DNA of 64,000 bases from Enchytraeus crypticus (taxonomy: Eukaryota > Annelida > Clitellata > Enchytraeida > Enchytraeidae). The stretch spans positions 1 to 64,000 of the forward strand of contig CAJHZI010000486.1 in assembly GCA_905160935.1 (NCBI GenBank), read 5' to 3'. Below the pieces are notes generated by a model. That model was not told where the DNA came from, did no database searches, and saw only the letters and a list, made by a program, of their open reading frames with translations. The position numbers and the translations under genes are program-made. How positions within the stretch are numbered: the first letter of the stretch is position 1; the number at the start of each line of letters is the position of its first letter. Shown one piece after another: positions 1 through 11,444 of this stretch.

Positions 1-180
1 GACCTTTAAGTGTCAGGCTACTACAGTAGCATGATGACTGAGTCAGTAGAATGATCTTTAAGTGTCAGGCTACTACAGTAGCATGATAACTGAGTCAGTA
101 GAATGACCTTTAGGTGTCAGGCTGCTACAGTAGCATGATGACTGAGTCAGCAGAATGACCTTTAGGTGTAGTAGGTGACC
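1..180 (+). repeat. 52-bp tandem repeat at window edge
   Basis: About 3.3 units, each with GTCAGGCTACTACAGTAGCA and TGACTGAGTCAG. May continue to the left. Confidence 0.85.
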
Positions 181-908
181 TTTAGGCCGCTGATCAGTAA
201 ACACAAGGTTCACTTCCCATGCTCGCCTCGATTCTGAGATTTTTTCAGAGAGAGAATTGACAATCTTCGAGTCAGGATTTTGTCTTTTTCGTTAACCCCC
301 TCTCGTGAAATCAGTCACTGTCGACACCTAACGCTTCCATCCTGCAGTCTGGGGTAAGATAAATGTGAACGCTCTCTGTCCCCCTTGGATTCATTTCTTC
401 GGCGTGGGTTCTGAAGAAAAAATGTGAGAAAGGGCGTAAATATAATCGACTTACAAATATCATTTCTCACATGAAAGGTGTATTTTCTGGCGCGTGTAGT
501 GTTAAAGGGAATAAATCGTTTCGAGTCGTTTCTTCACATCTAAACATTACGTGCTAGAAGACATAACTACGACGCACAATAAAATAAATGTAGAAGAGCG
601 TTCATGGGAAAGCAGTTTAGATTTGTAGTGAAGCGGAACATTTCTAATGAGATAGATAATTTTCTGAAGAATTTTTGCTTTTTAATATTTTCTTTTTGAG
701 GTTTTCAGTAATGAATCCAGAGAGCAGGCCTATGTGCTTTTATTTTTTAAACAATTTACGACGGAAAGTCTTCAGAAACTATTCTGTGGTAGCGGATCCT
801 TGAGTATTGAATAGAAAAGTTTGAATAATTTGGAACTTTCGTTTTTCAGAATCTGCAGCAGAAAGAATGATTTTCATCGTGAATATCATTCCGTATTCAC
901 TCTAATTC

Positions 909-961
909 GACGTCCCTGACATCATTATTGTATGAGGAAAAGAACGTTAAACCTTTATTAA

Positions 962-1000
<39 letters not shown>
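909..1000 (+). mobile_element. Family-B retroposon 3' end with (ATT)n tail
   Basis: CGACGTCCCTGACATCAT, TGTATGAGGAAA and ACGTTAAACCTTTATT, then about 14 ATT units. The same block recurs at 1657, 10053, 12290, 15822 and 58931, which defines the family. Confidence 0.65.
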
Positions 1001-1001
<1 letters not shown>

Positions 1002-1656
1002 CATTATGCGATTGAGAAATTTGAATTCTTTAAATTACTTGAATCGTTTTAATTATTTGAAATATTAAATTATTTAAATTATTTGAATTATTTGAAGCAT
1101 TGGAATTATTAAAATTTAAAATTTGAGCAAGTGAATAAGTAATGACAGTTAAGAAGAAACCGAGTACAGAAAAAGACATATCTGAAGATGTGTTGTCACT
1201 ACCCCTTTACAGTTGATCAACAATCTCTACGCTTTTGTTTAGAATCAATGTAATAGACAATTTTTTATCCAATACCGATATTGTAACCAAAAATAGAAAA
1301 TAAGTAATTCTTTATTTTATGATTGCAACTTCTATGAAGAATGAAGTTGTGGCAGTTTCACAAGTAGGCCTACATAATACTTTAACTAGCTATTCGTAAA
1401 ATGGATGCTAATTTCACGTAATATTTATGCGATACACTGCATTTTAAAAGTTAATGCTGTCAAACAGAAATGATCAAATTAAATGAACACGCTCTTTCAA
1501 AAATGAAGATAGATCAGAAGAACAATTTTATTATGTTACTCTTATTTAAGTTGAAAGGTAATTTTTAATCATGTGTACTATTAACATGCAGAGATCAGAT
1601 AGTTTGACTCAATAGTGTCATGACGTCCTGTATTGTACGTCATGTTTTGCACTTCA

Positions 1657-1706
1657 GATTTGATGTCCTTGACATCATCCTTGTATGAGGAAATGGACTT
1701 TAAACC

Positions 1707-1742
<36 letters not shown>
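1657..1742 (+). mobile_element. Family-B retroposon 3' end with (ATT)n tail
   Basis: GATGTCCTTGACATCATCC, TTGTATGAGG, TTTAAACCTTTATT, then ATT repeats. Confidence 0.62.
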
Positions 1743-3659
1743 TGTAATGAAAATTTAATAGAACTAAGTTCAGATCTTTCTGCAGCTAAGATGACTGTTG
1801 TAAAATATTTTTGAGAGAAGAGAAACGTATCTGAGTTCTAAAAAGCAATCGTAGTCGGGAATTTTGTTTGACAAAAATATATCAGAAATTTTTAAGGTTA
1901 ACTGTATTAAAATATACCTAGATCTGTACTTAAAAATTAGCATTCAAATTTCTCTTTGATTTCATTATTTTCGTAAATTCTCAGTCTCAACATTACTTAC
2001 AGCAGTCTAAAACACTTAAAACCCACGCATTTAGGTTTTCAGTGTTAACACCCGCATCCTGCATTTATTCAGATTTGTTCGCCTAGACTTCAGTGATACG
2101 GGTGTGGATGGAATTTGTGCGAATGAGAGCTCGCTCAAGCGTGAAAACGTTAGAACCAAACTTCCGTTATATAATTGAATTACCGCCATGTACGCGTACA
2201 TACAAGCACACACGGACACAGAAATATACGCATATTCGCATAAAGACTGGTAGTCCCAAAAACGTAGTGCAGCCAAGAGAGAAAACCTTTCGATAAGAAT
2301 GATCGGTCTACAAAAAGAATCCATTTGCAAGAGTAAGTTTCTTTAATCAAGTTTTTTACTCTTTTAGACGGTGGTCAAAAATCAATAACAGCAAAATGCT
2401 AACTGCCTTACGGAAGCGTGAGTAATGGATATAGGCCTACATGGTTAATTACTAATAATTATTTATGAGGCTAATAAATAAACATTGAAGCTATTTCGAA
2501 GGGTGTTTCTCTTTTTTGTTATCATGTATATGGGTATTAATTGCGAATAGAATTGGAGAAAAAACTTTAATTTAATTGGTTTAAAATTATGGCTTATTTC
2601 CGCATTTTCTCACATTTGCCTGCTTTATATTAATATCTAGATGTAGAGTCGAACGAAGAACTGTTTTATTTTTCTATGTATCCCAATTATACATTGTATT
2701 TAATTTCAAAACGTAAAGAAGTATTTGTTTCAGTTACTGATGTTTCATGGGCAGACAGGATTATTTTCTCAGGGAATGACTTCCAGAACAGTAAATGTTA
2801 GACGAAGCTGATGAAGTCATAGGGCTCACCTCGTCACTAGCATAATTCAACAAAAATAATGGTATGTCGTATTAGCTGATTTAAAGATCCACTCGTAGCA
2901 GGTCCGAGATATATATATTCTTTTACATAGTCTACATACACAATACTAATTGACCACTACATGTATCATCTACATTATATCAATCACATAATTAAAATTA
3001 TATTCTCGTATTTCTCCAATCTCTTTATTGCTCTACCAAATGGCAGATCTGATTTCATCACAACTGTGTCATATTCGTTAGTCAGCTCTTCAATGATCTA
3101 GAATTATCTATTGGTTTATTTTCAAGCTTCTTGGATTTAGCATGGAAAATATTATTGATTTATACTGTTAAATAATTTCCCGTTTCATACGCCTGAGCTA
3201 ATATATGTCAAACCGGGTCCACACTTCACATTCGCACTGGGAGGGTTGACCCAGAAAACGAATGCATAAAACAAAGACCCCAAATAAGTTCGCAGAGAAA
3301 TTTACATTTTCAGTAAGGGAGGGGATTTAAACTGCCCTTTTTGGGGGCCTACTGCCACCTTTCGCTTGCTGCTATGCTGCTGATAGCCTAATGATTCCAG
3401 TAATAAATATACCTAGAAATATCCGAGATGACGAATGAATTTCTGCACTATCATAGAAGTCCATAAGTACAAGTCTTTTTATCTCTCTATCCCAGGTATG
3501 TAGAATGTAGCCGCCAGTAGGATCAGTAGCTGAGTGGTTTATACAGTGATGTCAGTGCAACATGTTACGAGAGACTCGAGGTTTATACAATCCTCTTCTA
3601 TCAATCTCTTATCTCAATGATGTCGCTAGCATTGACTGAAACTGTAGAACTGATTTTGT

Positions 3660-3662
<3 letters not shown>

Positions 3663-3701
<39 letters not shown>

Positions 3702-3702
3702 T
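3663..3702. repeat. (TA)n microsatellite
   Basis: About 20 TA units. Confidence 0.9.
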
Positions 3703-4597
3703 GTATATATAATATAATACGTGTTGTGGATGTCTATTGGTAGGATTGATTTCCTTATTTAGGCTTTAAATAGTTATATCAACTACTGTATGCTACTTAG
3801 CCTAGGTCTTCCTCTAGTTTCGCTAAAAACAAAGTTTTACTACCAAAACAAGTCTTTCTTAGTTTCGTAGTTTATTATCAATCCAATTATACTATAGACC
3901 AATCACGTAACTAAAACAAACAACCAAATACACAGAAATTAAAGTCAATTAAAATATCAAGCAAACACAAACATACATAATAAAATAGAGAGAGAGAGAG
4001 AGAGCGTGTGTGCCATTGGTAAAGATATCTTTGTGATGACATCAGCTAAGTCATGCAACAATACCAAATATACCTAAATTGGAATTAATCTTTACTTACA
4101 ATTCTATGACACTCAATCTAAACGTATATAACTATATATATATTCTTATAATGCATATTAACTGCAATCTTAGCAATATTTCCATTGAAACATTTATAAT
4201 TCCAATACTATGGAATTATCGCGCTGTTCTATCAATATCTCAAACGCATAAGAAATTATAAAGTCCATAAATCACTTAATCGACCATATTTCATGAACAA
4301 ATCAATATCATTACATTCTACAATGTTTTCTCTAATTAACAGAACATATTTCAGACTTACTGTAACAGTGTTTTTACTCGTGCATCTAGATATCTTTTGC
4401 AACTTTATTCAGCCATAACACTCTTTATCAACACTAAACCGGAAGAAGAAATAGAACAAGAGTTCTCTGCTGCTAAAACTTTTTTCTTGTTTTATAATTA
4501 AATAAACTTCAGATATGTGGTTACCATATCTAACAATGCGTACATATATTATGTATATTTTATATATTATGTATATATACAGTATACACACACACAC

Positions 4598-4600
4598 ACA

Positions 4601-4665
<65 letters not shown>

Positions 4666-4687
4666 TGTATGTATATATATATGCTTG

Positions 4688-4737
<50 letters not shown>

Positions 4738-4742
4738 CAAGC
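4598..4742. repeat. (TA)n tracts with clamped hairpin
   Basis: Two long TA runs; the second is enclosed by GCTTGCACTA (4683-4692) and its exact reverse complement TAGTGCAAGC (4733-4742). Confidence 0.85.
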
Positions 4743-5480
4743 CATTGCAAATTAGAGAAACTTGTATTAATTGGGTGGATAGTATCAAGTATTTGGGAAT
4801 AAAAATATTTTAAGAGCTAAATCTTTTAAATGTTGTTGGAAAGAGAGTAAATGTAAATTTTATACTTCAGTTAACACTATACTGGGGAGACTTGGAACAA
4901 AGGTGCATATTGATGTTTTATTAAAATTAATATTCGCTCAGGCGGTGCCGATCTTACTCTATGGTATTGCGGCCTCCGGTTTGTCCTTTTCGGAATTAAA
5001 AGACTTTACGTATGTATATAACAGTATTTTCTTTAAAACATTTAAATCTTATGATAAAAATGTTGTACTGAATTGTCAATGGTATTGTGGTTTCTGGCCA
5101 TTTGAAATATTACTTGATTTTCATAGGTATAACTTTTTGAGTAAATTAATTGCCGTTAATCAGTTAAATGATAAAATAGAATTAGACAATTCTGACTATT
5201 TGGATTACAAAGTTTTAAAAAATAAATATGCACTCCAGACAAAAGATTCACCAGCTGTGACTCGGTTTAGGTTTTGGTCATATTTTGAAAGTCTAGTTTT
5301 AAATACTGAATAGGTAAATTTTGGTTTAAACAATTATCTATTTAGTAAGAATTTTAGTTCTGTTTAGTTCTATTTATGATATATCTTATGTTGTATCTGT
5401 AGGTGATACTTGTTTGTTTTCTGTTTTCGTTTTTGTTTACTGCCATGACTTTGGTGAAATAAAGATTATATATATAGTAT
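4738..5480 (+). pseudogene. Non-LTR retrotransposon 3' remnant (reverse transcriptase C-terminus)
   Basis: Reads INWVDSIKYLGI near 4768-4803, then after a stop continues LLKLIFAQAVPILLYGI, SELKDFTYVYNSIFFKTF and FEILLDFHRYNFLSKL to a stop at 5313. This is the usual LINE thumb and C-terminal region (YLGI; P-LLYG; YN-F-K-F). The 3' UTR ends with AATAAA near 5458 and an AT-rich tail. It is broken by stops and preceded by a (TA)n tract. The clade (CR1/Jockey-like) is a guess. Confidence 0.65.
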
Positions 5481-6900
5481 AATATACAATATTACCACGA
5501 ATATTACCACGAATATTATCACGGCAAAAACATTAGTATCGTCAAACTGTAATTTGTTTAGCTTAGAAATATTTATTTCGGGTTATGATATGGCCTCCCG
5601 TTGCTTTATTCAGTTTAGTAGAATTTTTCGTCAAGTGTAGTGGAGTTTGGTTTGCTTTTTCAATGGAAAGTACGAATAAGAGCAAATATAAAATCTTAAT
5701 TTCGAAAACAGACAAATAGATACAAATGCTTACAAATAAAGATGCTTACAAATATTATTAATAATTATTGTAATATATATTACAAATATTATATTACAAA
5801 TATTATATTACAAATATTATATTACAAATATTATATTACAAATAGATGCTTACAAATAAAGAGTATATTTATATATTTTAACTTTATATGCCTAATGTCT
5901 TAATTAAGTTACTATTTACCACTACCAGTTCAGTATCTCTGAATTCATATGTTATATGCAAACTAATATTAAATCTGGAATACATTTTCAAAAGTCATTT
6001 TCCACCAATCGTTACTTGCCGAAGGCGCATCTATATGAAGAGCTTTACTAAATTGTTTTAAGAATCGAAGTAGCATAATAAATATCGGTCAGTTTCGAAA
6101 CTTCATTAACATTACAACGTCAGGAAGCAATTACATGCTTGTTTAAGATAATAAATTAGTAATTAATAGTTAATTAGAAAATAAATCTTTATTGAGTTTT
6201 AACTCGGGATTTTTTTAAATATATAGTCAACTCTAAGAAGACTCGGCGAGGTTAAGAGTCATCTACCTAACGTCTGAAAGTTAAGCTCTCTGCCGATTAA
6301 CCCAAGCAGTTGCCGTTCATTAATGTACGTTTGACGATGGTCTAAGCGATATTGGTAAAGAGAAGTCAACGGCGCTTCTGAGCTTAATTACGACATCCTA
6401 GGTGAAATATATCGTAGCTACCTTTAATTTAACAATACGTTTAGTTAGCCTGCACAGAGAATTATCTCTTTCTCTCATATGGTCTGCAAAATACTGGTTC
6501 ATGGTATACTTCTTACTGCATACTTTCAAGATCTTAAACAAATATAGACCGATAAATTAATCCAAACGAATAGGTTTTTTGCATTTAGCAAATCAATAAA
6601 AATGTAGCTTTCAGCTTAAAATAAAACATCGTAAATGATTTAATACTACTTTTTCAGTTACTTATGTGAATTGTTTTCCTATAAAAGTAAATCGCGGATC
6701 TATTTCTTATCTCTTACATTGTTTCTTTTGATTCCAATCTTTGGATTTGCTTTATGGATATTTGGTTTGAACCGAATTTTGGATCGTTATTTCATCTCAT
6801 CTGCTTGACTTTGTTTCAAAATGCTCCATGTTGTCATTGACTCAATAGGCATTCGAATTTCTGTGGTGTTGTTGTTGTTGGACACTTTGAATGTCTTAAT

Positions 6901-7137
6901 AACGAATGGGTAATGTCATGAAGTTTTAAATGACAGATCCTGAAGTGAGTTAAACCCTCGTGGGTTCGAATCCCAGCCGCGCTGATCTGAAAGTAATTTC
7001 TCGGATATTAGTTGGACTGGTTATACGGAAAATGGTCTAAATTGCCTAACGATTTAAAAATGTGGTATTAAAAAGTGATAGATATCAGCATAGTTGATCA
7101 TTTCACTATAATGTGTGTTTGTTTTTGAAGTCGTGAC
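6901..7137 (+). mobile_element. Family-E tRNA-headed SINE
   Basis: Head with CGTGGGTTCGAATCCCAG (perfect B box), then body GATCTGAAAGTAATTTCTCG, GACTGGTTATACGGAAAATG and GATATCAGCATAGTTGATCA. Matches the minus copy at 37838 over about 230 bases. Confidence 0.65.
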
Positions 7138-7468
7138 TATATACAATGATGTCCATATGATGACCCCTAGCATTCTTTCTCTCTACATGTTAAACTCGAG
7201 TCTCAGTGGATGACTGGCGTGTTGACCAAACACTTGACTACTTTCTCCCTATCTCCGCATATCCCAGTCTCTCTCTCTCTCCCTCTCTCTCCCTCTCTCT
7301 ATGTGTTTATCTATCCTAGCATATTCTTCTTCTCCATCTCCATCAGAAGTTATACTTATTTTTCTAGTTTTCTCGCATATCCTTCATATTATGTCTCATT
7401 GACTATGTGAGCAATTTTATCTTTCCATAAAACTGAATAACTGTGCCAGATCATAGATATATAATTTC

Positions 7469-7593
<125 letters not shown>

Positions 7594-7611
7594 TATATAT
7601 ACATATATATA

Positions 7612-7668
7612 AGCTATTCCCGACCCTGGTTAAACACTGGAATTCAAGGGATGATGATGATGATGATA
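7612..7668 (+). mobile_element. Family-C 3' fragment
   Basis: CCCGACCCTGGTTAAACACT, GGAATTCAAGGGATGATGA. Confidence 0.5.
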
Positions 7669-8202
7669 TATAAGCTATTCACATGTCTTTATATTTTTAT
7701 ATCTCTCTATTCCCGTGTCTTTAACTCTCTCTATATACACATCCTGTATCTACGTTTCAAAGTTTACCGCTCCAATGTCTTTATGTCTCTACATTTTTTC
7801 TCTCTTCCTATGCCTTGGTCTCACTGACTGTACCCCTAGATTTCTGTCATCCTGTTCTTTGTCTCGATGTCGGTATCTCTAGGTTTCTGTCTTCACACGC
7901 CTAGAACTAAGTGTTTGTGTCTGCAGGTTCTCGTATCAATCCTAACACTTGACTGAATTGAAGAGATACTATGCGCTGTAGATGGACCCAGATTCACTAA
8001 TAACATGTGCTCATGTACTGTTGTAATATACTAGGATGTAAAGACACACCGGGCCTTTTTCTAATTTAAATTATAACAACAACATGGCCTATGCCGAAAC
8101 CGTCGTAAGTTACCCATCTACTACAATGTGCACACATGTGCGCAAGCGTATAGGCCTACTCATGCAAAACTAAACAATGAAACTAATATGCAAATAAAAA
8201 GT

Positions 8203-8345
8203 AAAGCTAAAAAAGCTAATGTTAACGTCAGTTTCCTCAGTCGAAAGCGTTGTCAGTGACGGGTGAGACCAGAATTTGAGCCCCGCACATACTAATCCGC
8301 GATGGAAAATGTCTCACCGATATCGCCGATGGCTCCAGTCGTGAC
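8203..8345 (-). mobile_element. SINE-A copy
   Basis: Full-length-like minus copy from GTTAACGTCAGTTTCCTC to the GGCTCCAG head; the B box is degraded (ATTTGAGCC). Confidence 0.7.
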
Positions 8346-8701
8346 CTAGATACATAACTGCAAACTCTATGTACTAAAACATGAGTTAGATACATAACTG
8401 CTAACTATATGTAGGCCTACTAAAACATGAACTAGATACATAACTGGGAATTTGTGTCATGAACCTGTCATTTAATAGAAGAGGTAAATAATGCCAATTA
8501 ATGGGACCGTGTTTTGAAATACTTCTGAAAAATGCTTGTATGAAAATATACACCGTAACTTTATTATTTTATAAAATATTGATTTAATTTAGAAACGTAT
8601 TCAATATTAAACTAGTAGGTCTATTAGCAGCATCATTATCATCTGAGTTACTTTTATCAACACCAACACTAGAACTTGTTCGAGAATTGGAAACTTTATA
8701 T

Positions 8702-9104
8702 ATCTCTCTCATTTCTCTATGGTTTCACTTCCCTATGGCCTTACTTCTCTATGGTCTCACTTCTCTATGGTCTCACTTCTTTATGGTCTCACTTCTTTAT
8801 GGTCTCACTTCTTTATTGTCTCACTTATCTATGGTCTCTTATCTATGGCCTCACTTATCTATGGTCTCACTTCTCTATGGTTACTTCTCTGTGGTCTCAC
8901 TTCTCTATGGCCTCACTTCTCTATAATCTCACTTCTCTTTGGTCTCACTTATCAATGGTCTCACTTATCTATGGTCTCACTTATTCATGACCTCACTTCT
9001 CTATGTTCTCTCTTCTTTATGGTCTCACTTTTCTATAGTCTCACTTATCTATGTTCTCACTTATCCATGGTCTCACTTATCTAATCTCACTTATCTATGG
9101 TCGG
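8702..9104 (+). repeat. 16-bp minisatellite
   Basis: About 25 degenerate units of CTCACTTCTCTATGGT. It keeps three frames open by chance because stop codons are absent from the unit. Confidence 0.9.
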
Positions 9105-9790
9105 CAGCTTGTGGCTCGGATACACCGGACATGTAGATAGATGTGAATATTATACAAGCACTGGGACGCTTCACCGTGCAGGATTGTTGTTTAGATTTAG
9201 CAGGATCTCTAAGCCATCATTCCATGTCTGACCGTAGGGTATGGACTCTACTAGAGAACGGTAATATCCCAGCTGAATGGATTCTAAGACTTTAAATTTA
9301 GATTATGTTGACCTTTAGCCAAGTAGGTTATAAAATGGTTATGTCTGGTTATTATGGCCTGTGTAGATTTTAGTTTATAGTATGGTTATAACTACGCGTA
9401 GTTAGTACGAGCCAAATAATTTGTAGTTTATAGTATGGTTATAACTAGTTAGTACAAGTAATTTGTAGTTTATGGTTATGCATATTTTTATGAATCGTGT
9501 AGACTTAATCCCATGATTTATAATATGGTTATATCTAGCCATAATGACGTGTGTAGGATGTATATGTTATCATTGACCCCGGTATGCTATTAACCATAAT
9601 ATGACAGTGTTTTATCAAACAACAACGAATAGATTATTATTTTATTTTAAAAATATTTCTCTGGATATAATATTAGTTTTGAGCCAATGAGAATTTAACC
9701 CTAAGCTATTCTCTTATGGTCTTTGTATAAGTACTCACTCTGTCGTCATCATATGGTAGTTTGGCGTCTGTTTTTTAATAGAATCCGAAT

Positions 9791-9855
9791 GAGATGTCTC
9801 TGACATTGCCTTATAGCGAGGAACCGGACATCAAATTCTTAAAGATTGATTGATT
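9791..9855 (+). mobile_element. Diverged family-B fragment with TTGA tail
   Basis: GATGTCTCTGACATTGCC and GAGGAACCGGACATC, ending in AAAGATTGATTGATT. An example of a TTGA-type tail outside any gene. Confidence 0.45.
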
Positions 9856-10052
9856 ATCTTTTGAAGCATAACTTGTAGCACAGAAAGAGACGTTAAAAGT
9901 ATTTTTATTTTCTAGAGGTAAATGGGTGACACCTCAGTATATTCATGTTTTGAAGACAGCTATTGGAAAGCATATCTGTATATAAGCGATTAGCACTAAG
10001 AGATGATACACCCATAAATCTGATGACTTTTCAATCAGCCCTGCCGTTCTAT

Positions 10053-10118
10053 CGACGTCCCTGACGTCATCCTTGTATGAGGAAACCGACGTTAACCTTT
10101 ATTATTATTATTATTGTT
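10053..10118 (+). mobile_element. Family-B fragment
   Basis: CGACGTCCCTGACGTCATCC, GAGGAAACCGACGTTAACC, short ATT tail. Confidence 0.6.
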
Positions 10119-10576
10119 ATTTTTTTAAATTTGTATTTTTAGTATTCAACTTAATATTGTTCGTCAGTTTAGGATTTATCTACTCAATCTTCTATGACGG
10201 TCACCCACTGAACGTTAACTAATTCTAATTACCGATTCACTATGAATTCTTAGCTAATATGTTTCACTTCCGAGATTTTGAGTGGAATTACCGGGAATCG
10301 AACTTCAGTCGACTGCGAAAAGGCTTAAAAACTCCTACACATCATCGCGCCAAAATTGTCGAAAACTTTTATATCGTCATTACTTTAATTTTTTTCGAAA
10401 GACAAAGTTGGAGAGGTGTCGCCGAAATTAACGTTTGTGTCATGTCTAGAAATGACATCAGTGACGGGCTAAGCTAGGATTTTAATCCCGTACCTGATGA
10501 TGCACACATTGCGCAGTCGTAAATCTAACCGGCCTCGGTTGTCTCAGTGAAACAATTAGATGGTAATATTCATTTT

Positions 10577-10645
10577 TGGTACCATATTGCTCAATGTTGT
10601 CATGGACGTCAGTAGCACTCTAATTCTGTTAATGTTGTTGTTCTA
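10577..10645 (+). mobile_element. Family-D 3' fragment
   Basis: TGCTCAATGTTGTCATGGAC, then AGTAGCACTCTAATT. Confidence 0.5.
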
Positions 10646-11335
10646 CATGAATAGATTGTAATTAAGACATAGTTATGATAATGTAATATATCGCAGTGTA
10701 TGGCTTAGACTAGATACTAATAGCCGAGGTGGATGTTTTTAAAATGGATTTTAACTTATTTACATTTAAGAATTGCTATTTTTAATTTCCCACTAGTCCT
10801 CTCACAATATTTGCAGTCCAGGTTTTTGTTTTCTTTAGTAATTTAGTCTCAAATTTATGAATACTACTAACAAGGTGCTAGTACTTGAACATTACGAATA
10901 CAGCACACTAGAAGACCTACTGTACATATACTCAAGGATTGAAAATTACATTGCATAACGAACAAAATATGACATAAATTACAGCGTAATTAAATCGAAG
11001 AATACCACGAAATCATTAATATATAAGATTCTATTTATTAACGTATATGCATACTGTAGATTCTATACGGTATGCAGGCTAATTTGAAACAAACTACAGG
11101 TAAAAAGTACAAAGTTATCCTTCGAACTGAAAGATTAACTGTGTTTCGTTACTAGTAGTAGTCTACAATAACTATGCGTGTGTAAGGATTATCGGCGAAT
11201 GCTATATAATTGTTCTACTGAAGAAGTTTAATGCTGTAGATATATTTGGAGCGTCAACGAGTTCTTTTGGATAAATGTATGATGGAATGGTTCTACTGAT
11301 TGACTAATGGTAAGAACCACTTATAGGTAGAAATT

Positions 11336-11444
11336 ATGCAAGAAGTAGTTCAATACGGATATGACTCTACGGAATGCGTTCCTCTTATCATCACTCGAAT
11401 CAACGAGTCTGGAATAGTTTCCCAGTTCAATCTCACAATTCGAG
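11336..11444 (+). CDS. GPCR coding exon 1 (N-terminus)
   Basis: ATG at 11336 opens 36 codons plus one base and ends at GAG|GTAAGA. The single base completes GGC with the next exon, which supports the start choice. It encodes an extracellular N-terminus with two N-X-S/T sites (NES, NLT). There is no obvious signal peptide, which is usual for class A receptors. Confidence 0.7.

Larger units (their letters stand above)
181..4590. other. Intergenic, no gene recognised
   Basis: AT-rich; holds two family-B 3' ends and a (TA)n tract. The small open frames at 2031-2330 and 4079-4261 show no domain or splice context and are not annotated. Confidence 0.5.

Noticed and set aside
6955-6980. Functional tRNA genes at perfect B boxes
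   Set aside because: B boxes at 6965, 26572 and 38000 lie in repeated elements with longer shared bodies and no convincing acceptor stem; treated as SINE heads.
8676-9136. Overlapping 65-121 residue frames in the 16-bp minisatellite
   Set aside because: All frames are open because the unit lacks stop codons; unit length is not a multiple of three and units are degenerate.
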